A stretch of DNA of 64,000 nucleotides, from the NCBI RefSeq assembly GCF_900240265.1, contig NZ_LT964739.1, forward strand, positions 69,010 to 133,009. The letters run 5' to 3'. The DNA comes from Galactobacillus timonensis (GTDB taxonomy: Bacteria > Bacillota_I > Bacilli_A > Erysipelotrichales > Erysipelotrichaceae). The translations under genes were made by a program, and so were the position numbers. This document shows positions 37,678 through 45,349 of the stretch, in pieces. Under the pieces are notes generated by a model. That model was not told the origin of the DNA, ran no database searches, and worked only from the letters and a program-made list of their open reading frames with translations. The number at the start of each line of letters is the position of its first letter. Within the stretch, counting starts at the first letter, position 1.

Positions 37678-40160
37678 ACCGAATGTTTTGTCGCATCAAT
37701 GCGGCTCAGAAGCTCCCGCGTCGACAGCCGCATCGCCCCGTGCGCAAAGATGGAATTCTGAATCAGTGCGTCCGATGTCGCCACCGTCAGCCTGTATTGC
37801 TTTGCAAGCCGGACAGCATTGGCTTCAATCCATGCGTCGGCGGTCTCATCGGTCCGCGCATAGACAACTTCGACACTGCCCTTTCTCTGCACGGTTCCGG
37901 CATTATTCTCTACCCGATAGCCATCAAAGACAATAATCAGCCGGCCGCCGGTAAATTCCCGATAGGCACTGAGTTCTTCCACCGCCTTTTCCCGGGCAAG
38001 ATAGAGATCCTCTTTGGAAAGCCGCTTCAGTTCCGGATCATAGAAGATGAAATTGTATCCGTCCACGATCATGCACGGTTCAAGATCCGGTTCAATAACA
38101 GGCTTCTTCTGCACCGCCGGTTCCGTCTTCTTCCGCGGTTTTACATTCTTATCCGGATTGCGATTGCGGCCGGAAGTCATTTCAAAGACGCGCTTCACTT
38201 CCGCTTCATCCACCTTCTGCTGCGCATAGACCGCGGCCGTTTCCCTCCGCAGGGCCCATACCGGTGTCACGAGATCTTCCACCTCGTTCCAGGGCACGTT
38301 ATAGCCCGCTCCATTGGCGCAGAAGACAGAGTCCGGCGTCCGCGGCAGATCGGCCAGCGGATCGTAGGCCTTCTGCTTTACGATCGCATCCGCATCCTGA
38401 CAGACGTCATAGCCATCGCCGACCGCCTGAAAGATGCCCCTTCCATGCGAGTATGCCGTCACTTCCTGCTGATAGTTGAGCAGCGTGCGGGCAGGTCCCC
38501 GGCCAGAGATCTTCATCATGCCGCCGTCTTCTTCGACCTGAACCTCTGCCTTGCGCTGATCCAGATCATAGAGCGCATGACTCAGCACATCATTCGGCAG
38601 CCGCAGGCTGAACTTCAAATACGGCTCCAGCAGAACATTGTCCGCTTTCATCAGGCCCTGGCGAAGTGCCCTGCTTGCCGCCTGCCTGAGATCGCCGCCC
38701 TTGGTATGTTTCAGCGACGCCCTGCCGGCCAATAATGAAATCTTCACATCGGTCAATAATGACCCGGTCAGTACACCGCGCAGACGGCGGTGACGGTAGT
38801 AGGAAAGAACGGAATTCTGCCAGCCGGCCGCAAAGGTATCTGCTGACACAAGCGATTCAACAACGATGCCCCGGCCGCGCTCCAATGGATCAATGCGAAC
38901 CTGCACTTCGCCATAGTGGCGCAGAGGCTCGAAGTGGCCGATCCCGTAAGTTGTGGCAGCGATCGTTTCTTCATACAGAATCGTTCCATTGACAAAGTGC
39001 ACCGTGATGCCGGTGCGCTCATGGATCTTTTTCTGCAGCACCTCCATCTGCATCGCCCCGCGTATTTCGACCGTGATCCGGTGCGTCTGTTCATCGACAT
39101 CAATCGAAAGATCCGGATCCTCTTCATTCAACAGACGGCACGCATCCGCAAGGGCCAGCACATTTGCCCCGGGTTCCGCCTCCATCTCGTATACCATGCT
39201 CGCAGAGGAAAGGGAGGTGATGCCGCCTTCTTCAAAGCCAAGGCCTTCCCCTGCCTGAAAGGATGCCAGACCGGTCAATACCGCCAGATCCCCGGCCGAT
39301 ACTTCCGGCACCTGTACATAGCTTTTTCCGGAATAGATGCGGATCTCCTTGACCTTCTCATCGCCGCCAACATTCTGACGTGCCGCCAGCGTGCCGCCCG
39401 TGATCTTGACATGCGTCAGACGTGTACCGTCATCGGCGGTAGAAATCTTATAGATGCGGGCACCAAAGTCAGCGGGATAGGTGACAGGATCGAGCAGCTC
39501 ATCCAGCAGATCGAGAACACGGTCGACGCCGTCATCCTTCAGGGCTGAGCCGAACAGAACAGGAATGACCTGCCGTCTGGCAAAGGCGGACCGCAGTAAA
39601 TCCGGATGAATCGTTCCGTCCGCCATATACGCTTCCAGCAGATCATCGGAAGCCATGGCAAGATGCTCCTCCCTGTCAGCCGCCCCAAAGTCGACACAGG
39701 CAGATCCGAAGCAGTCGATCAGGCGCTTCATCAGGTCTGAGCGGCTCAAGGCACTGATGTCCATCTTGTTTACAAAGAGAACCAGCGGAATGGCGGCCGC
39801 ATTGAGATCATCCCGGATTTCAGTCGTATGACTTTCCGGTCCCTTCTGGCCATTGATCACGACCAGCGCCGCATCAAGAACGGAAAGGACACGCTCCATT
39901 TCACTCGAGAAATCAACATGCCCCGGTGTATCGATAATATTTAGATGAAGATCCTTCCAGGTGAGATGGGTTTCCTTGGCATAGATTGTTATGCCGTGCG
40001 CCTTCTCTTCAGGATCGTAATCCATGACGGTATTCTGAAAATCGACGCGTCCGGGCTTACGGATTTCTCCCGCCCGCCACAGCATCGTTTCAATCGTAGT
40101 TGTTTTTCCCGCATCGACATGTGCCAGCACGCCAAGCGTCGCTTTCTTCATCATCGTCAT
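37674..40160 (-). CDS. TetM-like ribosomal-protection GTPase fused to a YacP/Rae1-like NYN nuclease
   Basis: Protein of 828 residues. Residues 1-640 are a translational GTPase of the EF-G/TetM/TetO type: G1 AHVDAGKTT (13-21), G3 DTPGH (77-81), G4 NKMD (131-134), then domain II and C-terminal domains with LLEPYLKFSLRLP (510-522), as in ribosomal protection proteins. A charged linker (about 660-693) joins a NYN/PIN-like domain (696-815) resembling YacP/Rae1: MIVDGYNFIF with Asp700, IIVFDGYRVE with Asp746, TDETAD (770-775) and VATSDALIQNSIFAHGA with Asp797, the expected acidic catalytic set. Ordinary TetM proteins end near 640. The gene starts an overlapping run with an exporter and TetR. Whether it gives tetracycline resistance is unknown. 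Confidence 0.88.
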   Translation of the reverse strand: MTMMKKATLGVLAHVDAGKTTTIETMLWRAGEIRKPGRVDFQNTVMDYDPEEKAHGITIYAKETHLTWKDLHLNIIDTPGHVDFSSEMERVLSVLDAALVVINGQKGPESHTTEIRDDLNAAAIPLVLFVNKMDISALSRSDLMKRLIDCFGSACVDFGAADREEHLAMASDDLLEAYMADGTIHPDLLRSAFARRQVIPVLFGSALKDDGVDRVLDLLDELLDPVTYPADFGARIYKISTADDGTRLTHVKITGGTLAARQNVGGDEKVKEIRIYSGKSYVQVPEVSAGDLAVLTGLASFQAGEGLGFEEGGITSLSSASMVYEMEAEPGANVLALADACRLLNEEDPDLSIDVDEQTHRITVEIRGAMQMEVLQKKIHERTGITVHFVNGTILYEETIAATTYGIGHFEPLRHYGEVQVRIDPLERGRGIVVESLVSADTFAAGWQNSVLSYYRHRRLRGVLTGSLLTDVKISLLAGRASLKHTKGGDLRQAASRALRQGLMKADNVLLEPYLKFSLRLPNDVLSHALYDLDQRKAEVQVEEDGGMMKISGRGPARTLLNYQQEVTAYSHGRGIFQAVGDGYDVCQDADAIVKQKAYDPLADLPRTPDSVFCANGAGYNVPWNEVEDLVTPVWALRRETAAVYAQQKVDEAEVKRVFEMTSGRNRNPDKNVKPRKKTEPAVQKKPVIEPDLEPCMIVDGYNFIFYDPELKRLSKEDLYLAREKAVEELSAYREFTGGRLIIVFDGYRVENNAGTVQRKGSVEVVYARTDETADAWIEANAVRLAKQYRLTVATSDALIQNSIFAHGAMRLSTRELLSRIDATKHSV

Positions 40161-40205
40161 GAATTTCCAGACAAAATAAACAAAACTTCTGCGACAGCTG
40201 CAGTC

Positions 40206-40985
40206 TTACTTCATCCTGCGCAGATCACTGCCGCACCATGGGCAGAATGGATAACAGACACTTTCACCTTCGCGGACGAGCGTCCTTCCACATACGGGAC
40301 AGACGGTATTTCCATCCCCATCCATCTTCCAGAAAAGCTCACCGCTCGTGCGCGCCTTAGTCTCTTCTCTTTGGCGTCGGGCTCCCTTTTCAAGGGTAAA
40401 GGAAGGATCCTGGTGATTCTTCCGATACCAGGCTTCATAGTCATGATAGGTAAACTGCATGCGCTCAAAGGTGTCCCTGGTATCCTGGACCATCTGCTTC
40501 AGCTCTTCATTTTCCTTTTCGAGTGCATGCATGGCGGCAGGATCCGCCGCCCTGCGATACGTTTCCAACCGTACGGCCATCGAACGCAGAAGAGAATCCT
40601 TCAGCATTTCCCGCCGGCTGTCTGTAATCTGAATTCTCGTCGGCCGCCGGTACGTGCGCAGATCATTGCCGACAAGAATTCCCACCCAGTCAGGGATATA
40701 CAGGCTCCAGTCCGATACCCGCTGCTCCAGCGTGGATGAAACAACCAGGTAGTTGTAATCACCGTACCAGGACAGCTTGTTTTCACTCTTGAGATCGCTG
40801 AGAGTCACCTTCAGCTCATAGCAGCGGAAGGTGCCTCCCGCATCCATCGAGAGAAAGTCGGCGATTTCATTCCCCATGCCTTGGGAGACGAAACCGATGG
40901 TCACTTCCTGGACGCCGTAAAAGCCGTTTTTCTCTGTATCCGAAATCAGGGCCTGTTCCAGCTCCAGGGTTGTCCGGGTTTTCAT
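40206..40985 (-). CDS. PD-(D/E)XK nuclease-like protein with coiled coil and zinc ribbon
   Basis: Protein of 259 residues I can describe only by parts. The N-terminal half looks like the MmcB-type PD-(D/E)XK fold: GMGNEIADFLSM with Asp43, then RCYELKVTLSDLK with Glu57 and Lys59 as the ExK pair, and KLSWYGDYNYLVV. Residues about 150-215 are charged and helical (likely coiled coil). The C-terminus has two CxxC pairs, CPVC (229-232) and CPWC (248-251), a zinc ribbon. It starts three bases after the aminotransferase stop and lies 45 bases ahead of the TetM-like fusion. A DNA or RNA end-processing role is possible but unproven. Confidence 0.65.
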   Translation of the reverse strand: MKTRTTLELEQALISDTEKNGFYGVQEVTIGFVSQGMGNEIADFLSMDAGGTFRCYELKVTLSDLKSENKLSWYGDYNYLVVSSTLEQRVSDWSLYIPDWVGILVGNDLRTYRRPTRIQITDSRREMLKDSLLRSMAVRLETYRRAADPAAMHALEKENEELKQMVQDTRDTFERMQFTYHDYEAWYRKNHQDPSFTLEKGARRQREETKARTSGELFWKMDGDGNTVCPVCGRTLVREGESVCYPFCPWCGSDLRRMK

Positions 40986-40988
40986 CGG

Positions 40989-42194
40989 TTAATCCTTCTC
41001 TGCATTGAACACATACTTGTCGAGTCGGTCGAACGCTTCCACGACAAGGGAATACGGAACGGCAAGGTTCATGCGGATGCCGTACGGATCATGGAACGGA
41101 CGGCCGTCCTGCCACATGACACCGACCTCGGCGCCTTTCTTCTGCAGCGTATCCATATCGACATTGTGTGCCCTGCACCAGTCTTCGCAATGCAGGAACA
41201 ACATGTATGTTCCCTGCGGCGCTGCGCATTCAACACCCTTGAAGTGATCCTTAATATACTGCGCACCATAGGCGGTATTCTTCGTCAGCACTTCGCGCAG
41301 CTGATTCAGCCAGTCATGACCCTCGGGCGTATACGCACCCATCAAAGCGTACATCGACAGTACATTCATCGAATTGTAATGCGTCGTTTTGGAAGCCCGC
41401 ACCACTTCGTCACGGATTGCCTTGTTGTAGATGATATGGTAGCTGCCGATCAGACCGGCCAGGTTGAATGTCTTGCTGGGCGCGTAGAAGGCAGCCGTAT
41501 GGTCATGGGCATAGGCAGACACCGACTGCGTCGGAAAATGCTGGTGACCCGCAAGAATCAGATCAGACCAGATCTCATCTGAAATGACGTTGACCTGATA
41601 CTTCTCAAACAGGGCCATCGCCTTCTCAATCTCTTCTTTCTCCCAGACGCGTCCGCAGGGATTATGGGGCGAGCAGAAGACAGTCGTATGAATATTGTTC
41701 TCCCTGATCTTCTGTTCCATGTCTGCGTAGTCCATGCGCCAGACACCATTTTCATCCTTCTTAAGATAGGAAAGTACCGGATTATAGCCGGCAGAAGTAA
41801 ACACATGCGTAAAGCCGATGTAGGTCGGCGCATGTACAAGAATCGCATCACCCGGCTGACAGAAAACGCGAAGCGCCGAAGCGACACCGCCCAGAACGCC
41901 GTTTTCGTAACCGATGTCTTCTTTCTTCAGATCGGTGACATGGTTCTGTGTCCGCTGCCAGTCAATGATCGCATCGAAATATTCCTTCCGCGGTTCATAG
42001 TAGCCATAGGCAGGATGTGCCGCGCGCTCTGCAATCCGTTCAGGGATCGTAGGGACCGTCGGAAAGTTCATATCCGCTACCCACATCGGAATCTGCGTAA
42101 ATCCTGCCTTCGTCAATTCACCGTTCGGCGGGCATTCCACCGCGATCGAATCCTTGCCATGACGCTCTATCAATGTCTCAAAATCGTATTTCAT
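40989..42194 (-). CDS. MalY/PatB-type aminotransferase (putative cystathionine beta-lyase)
   Basis: Fold-type I PLP enzyme of 401 residues. Motifs: MWVADMNFP near the N-terminus (typical of MalY/PatB), FCSPHNPCGRVW, VISDEIWSDLI and the PLP lysine in APSKTFNLAGL. Family members cleave cystathionine or cysteine-type C-S bonds, sometimes with a regulatory role. It heads the minus-strand run that leads through the nuclease-like protein to the TetM fusion and exporter; the closeness to the next gene (three bases) suggests co-transcription at least with it. Divergent from nagB. Confidence 0.92.
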   Translation of the reverse strand: MKYDFETLIERHGKDSIAVECPPNGELTKAGFTQIPMWVADMNFPTVPTIPERIAERAAHPAYGYYEPRKEYFDAIIDWQRTQNHVTDLKKEDIGYENGVLGGVASALRVFCQPGDAILVHAPTYIGFTHVFTSAGYNPVLSYLKKDENGVWRMDYADMEQKIRENNIHTTVFCSPHNPCGRVWEKEEIEKAMALFEKYQVNVISDEIWSDLILAGHQHFPTQSVSAYAHDHTAAFYAPSKTFNLAGLIGSYHIIYNKAIRDEVVRASKTTHYNSMNVLSMYALMGAYTPEGHDWLNQLREVLTKNTAYGAQYIKDHFKGVECAAPQGTYMLFLHCEDWCRAHNVDMDTLQKKGAEVGVMWQDGRPFHDPYGIRMNLAVPYSLVVEAFDRLDKYVFNAEKD

Positions 42195-42259
42195 TCCGGA
42201 TCCCCCGTTTCAATATGGTCCATTATAAACCGTCCCTGCCCCCGTTCAGGCCAATGTGG

Positions 42260-42355
42260 AAACGTGCTCCGCAATTTTGTCGATTTCGATACCACGTTTG
42301 CATTATTGGTCAAAACATGAACATCCACGAAAGAATGATTATTATAATAAACGTG
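42260..42355. promoter_or_regulatory. divergent control region with three AAACGTG motifs
   Basis: AAACGTG occurs at 42260-42266 (plus), 42293-42299 (minus) and 42349-42355 (plus). The first two are arms of a larger inverted repeat, CCAAT...GGAAACGTG and CACGTTTGC...ATTGG. A TATAAT box at 42343-42348 probably serves nagB, with no good -35. These may be regulator sites. Confidence 0.4.
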
Positions 42356-42386
42356 AGACGATACATCAGAGGAGGAGATCTCAACC

Positions 42387-43115
42387 ATGTTCAACATCAT
42401 TATCCGCGACACCTATGAAGAACTTTCTGCCGAAGCATTCAAGCCTGTTAAGGAAGTTCTGAAGAAGGAGCACCCGGTTCTGGGCCTTGCGACAGGTTCT
42501 TCACCCGTTGGCCTTTACAAGGAAATGATCCGCGACCATAAGGAAAACGGAACATCCTATCAGAACGTTGTCACCTTCAACCTGGATGAATATGTAGGCA
42601 TCCCGCAGAATCACGCCCAGTCCTATTACACGTTCATGCATGAAAACCTGTTCAATTACATCGACTGCCCCGAGAGCCACATTCATGTTCCGGAAGGCTT
42701 CCGCAAAGATGAGGAACAGGCATGCGTCGATTATGAAAATGCCCTGAAGCAGTACTCCGTTGACATTCAGGTTCTCGGCATCGGCAGAGACGGACACATC
42801 GCCTTCAACGAGCCGGGCACGCCGTTCACAAGCGAAACACATCTGATGGACCTCACCGAAGAAACACGTACCGATAATGCCCGCTTCTTCGACGGCGACA
42901 TCAACCAGGTCCCGAAGAAGGCAATCACCCAGGGTCTCGCATCCATCATGCGTGCAAAGAAGATCATCCTGATTGCGACCGGCGAAAACAAGGCCCAGGC
43001 AGTCTATGACATGATCAAGGGTCCCAAGAGCACAAACTGCCCTGCCTCCATTCTGCAGGACCACGCAGATGTTAGGGTCTATCTTGACAAGGCAGCTGCT
43101 TCCAAGCTGGACTGA
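42387..43115 (+). CDS. nagB: glucosamine-6-phosphate deaminase
   Basis: NagB of 242 residues, converting glucosamine-6-phosphate to fructose-6-phosphate and ammonia. Motifs: LGLATGSSPVGLYKEMI, FNLDEYVGI with the catalytic Asp, IGRDGHIAFNEPGTPF with the active-site His, and LIATGENKAQAVYDMIKGP. GAGGAGG precedes the ATG. It is a single gene with its own promoter region and terminator; nagA is not adjacent. It supplies amino-sugar carbon to glycolysis. Confidence 0.96.
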   Translation: MFNIIIRDTYEELSAEAFKPVKEVLKKEHPVLGLATGSSPVGLYKEMIRDHKENGTSYQNVVTFNLDEYVGIPQNHAQSYYTFMHENLFNYIDCPESHIHVPEGFRKDEEQACVDYENALKQYSVDIQVLGIGRDGHIAFNEPGTPFTSETHLMDLTEETRTDNARFFDGDINQVPKKAITQGLASIMRAKKIILIATGENKAQAVYDMIKGPKSTNCPASILQDHADVRVYLDKAAASKLD

Positions 43116-43140
43116 TCAGGCAAATAACTTCCTCATTCAT

Positions 43141-43171
43141 GGAGAGCACAGAAATGTGCCCTCCTTTTTAT
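43141..43171 (+). terminator. nagB terminator, now disrupted by mobile DNA
   Basis: GGAG-A-GCACA, loop GAAA, TGTGC-C-CTCC, then TTTTTAT. The first TnpB element inserted directly after this TTTTTAT (element left end now at 43172 and, in the second repeat, 45285). Confidence 0.85.
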
Positions 43172-43236
43172 AAAAAACGGCCGGGAAAACCCATGTGCTT
43201 CAGCCATGGGATGAAAGGCCGCTGTTACCGTATAAT
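43144..43236. repeat. 93-bp target-site duplication of the IS1634-like element, left copy
   Basis: Identical to 45257-45349. It contains most of the nagB terminator plus the first 65 bases of the TnpB element. The copy here is an orphan left end. Confidence 0.88.
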
Positions 43237-45256
43237 CCTGAATTTGACAGTTGATGGGTAAATAAAAGTGCCAAAAATGCGATTGTTAAAGGCATTTCTG
43301 GCATTTTTTCTTATGCATCGATTGTGCGTATTAAGCCTGCTTTTGCTTCGTTTGGCGAATAATTGTTCGGAGCTTGTTTTTCTTCATGATTTCGTAATCC
43401 GTATAAAAGCCAAAAGCTTCATGCAGGTCGTCTGTTATATCTGTCCTTGTATAGGCAGGTTGGTATCCGAGCCCTTCAATTGCCAGCAGCTTCATCGCAC
43501 GCAAAGTACTTAGGATCTCGCATGTTGTGTATTTTTCATTGAGCTTTTTTTCCAGAATACGATAAACCAGGAGAGCCAGATAACATGTCAAAAAGTGGGC
43601 CTTGATTCGGTCTTCTCTTGATACGTGTACAGGTCTTGATTTGAAATCTGTTTTCATGATTCGGAAGGATTCTTCAATTTCCCATCTGCCTTCGCTGACA
43701 GAGAGAATATCTTTCACCGGATCGTCTACGAGGTTGGTGCAGACGGCATAGAAACCGTCATACATTGCCTCGGCATTGACCTTGTCTTCATCCAGAGACA
43801 GAATCGTTTTGTTGGCAACTTCGCCGTCCTGGGTGACGGATTGTTTCTGAATGAATCTGGCCGGATCGTTTGGATTACGCTTTCCTCTTTTCCTGGCACC
43901 GTCTTCAATCATTTTCTTCGCCCGTTCAACCTGTTTGTCACGAATTGATTTCTGGTAGAGGGCATACTTGGGTGAATAGGTGACAATCATCAGCTGGCCA
44001 GGAACCTTGCTTGTTCCATAAGGCTCTTCTTTGTAATACAACTCACCTGTATGAGATTCCGGATCAGCGATGACCTCATCCATGTTATGGACAGCCGCCC
44101 CATCCGATAAACGTTTCCAGTTCTGGCTGTTCATGGCGGCTTCCCGCTCATCTTTCTTCAGCTTTTTGAGTGATTGAGTGACGATAAAGGCACGGTCATG
44201 AATATCGTTGAACTGGCGATTAGCTTCGCTGCCAAGACCTCCATCGGTGCAGATGACAAACTTATCGAAATTGCAGCTGCGAATGACCTTTTGTTCCAAA
44301 GGCTGCAGGGATGGCTGCTCATTGGCAGAGCCGTTAAAAATCGACATCGCCATCGGGATACCGTCGGCGTCCATCAGTAAGCCCATCTGAACAATTGGAT
44401 TCGGCCTGTTTTCTTTGCTCTTGCCATATTCTCTGAGACTGTCGTCCTCTTCGATCTCAAAGAAGAAGTTGGTGCAGTCATAGTAAAGAATGTGCTTGTT
44501 ACGATGAATGACAAAATTGCTTGATTTATAAACATCCGCCATGATGTAATCCATCTCTTCAGCCAGAACGGAGAGAGCGCGATAAACATCATGAGGCTCA
44601 TATTTCGGAGCTTCCAGGAGGGATTGACAGTACTTGTAGGAAGCCTGTTTGCTGCCCGGCTCAAGTATGCGTGCATATATCAGGTCGGAAAGAATCGCAT
44701 TCAAATCATATTGGAATTTATGACGATTGCGGATCGTGCGGCAGGTGTTATCCAGGCGCAGGGAATAGTAAAGACTCTGCAGAAAAAGATAACCAGAGCC
44801 AAAGAGACGGTCCGCACCTTTTTCGATCCGGAGGTCAGGATGATAATCGACGGAGATCTTTTCGTTCTCCGCTTTCTCTTCCTCCGTCATTTGTTTGGCC
44901 TTTTCTTTTGCCCAGGCAATGACCTCATCTCTGGACATATTCATCTGTGCCATAAGCTCAGACATTTTTCCGAGTCGGGCAACGATTTTAGTGGTTCTCT
45001 TTTTACCGTTGGAATTAGTATTCGTTTTTCTGCCGCGGACATCGCCGAGGTAGAAATCCTTCTGGATATAAACGGTTTCGGAAGGGGTATTGGCATTCAG
45101 CACAGCAACTCTCATAGATAGCTCCTAAACAATTATATCATAAACCGATGTGTAACGATAAATAAAAACACAAAATTTGACACCAAAAAAGTCAAAAAAA
45201 CAGCGCCATTAAGCGCTGAATTGAAATTGATCATTTTTTTAAACTGTCAAACTCCC
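43237..45256 (-). mobile_element. IS1634-like insertion sequence (about 2020 bp)
   Basis: Bounded by the 93-bp direct repeats. The ends share the inverted sequence TTTGACAGTT, five or six bases from each border. One transposase gene is on the minus strand. At the left end a hairpin GTGCCAAAAATGC/GCATTTCTGGCAT with a following T-tract (43268-43309) and at the right end a CAGCGC/GCGCTG hairpin can block transcription entering from outside. Long, variable target duplications are a known trait of IS1634, which supports the family call. Confidence 0.85.
43331..45115 (-). CDS. IS1634-family (IS4 group) transposase
   Basis: Transposase of 594 residues. The DDE parts seen are LYYDCTNFFFEIE (first Asp), FVICTDGGLGSEAN (second Asp) and the YREK-like ERWEIEESFRIMKTDF/late Glu region (EGRWEIEESFRIMKT), followed by IKAHFLTCYLALLVYRIL. 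The length and these segments match IS1634-type proteins. It appears intact. The start at 45115 is the first ATG after the right end and lies 140 bases inside the element. Confidence 0.9.
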   Translation of the reverse strand: MRVAVLNANTPSETVYIQKDFYLGDVRGRKTNTNSNGKKRTTKIVARLGKMSELMAQMNMSRDEVIAWAKEKAKQMTEEEKAENEKISVDYHPDLRIEKGADRLFGSGYLFLQSLYYSLRLDNTCRTIRNRHKFQYDLNAILSDLIYARILEPGSKQASYKYCQSLLEAPKYEPHDVYRALSVLAEEMDYIMADVYKSSNFVIHRNKHILYYDCTNFFFEIEEDDSLREYGKSKENRPNPIVQMGLLMDADGIPMAMSIFNGSANEQPSLQPLEQKVIRSCNFDKFVICTDGGLGSEANRQFNDIHDRAFIVTQSLKKLKKDEREAAMNSQNWKRLSDGAAVHNMDEVIADPESHTGELYYKEEPYGTSKVPGQLMIVTYSPKYALYQKSIRDKQVERAKKMIEDGARKRGKRNPNDPARFIQKQSVTQDGEVANKTILSLDEDKVNAEAMYDGFYAVCTNLVDDPVKDILSVSEGRWEIEESFRIMKTDFKSRPVHVSREDRIKAHFLTCYLALLVYRILEKKLNEKYTTCEILSTLRAMKLLAIEGLGYQPAYTRTDITDDLHEAFGFYTDYEIMKKNKLRTIIRQTKQKQA

Positions 45257-45349
45257 GAGCACAGAAATGTGCCCTCCTTTTTATAAAAAACGGCCGGGAA
45301 AACCCATGTGCTTCAGCCATGGGATGAAAGGCCGCTGTTACCGTATAAT
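45257..45349. repeat. 93-bp target-site duplication of the IS1634-like element, right copy
   Basis: Identical to 43144-43236. In this copy the TnpB element left end stays joined to its gene. Confidence 0.88.
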
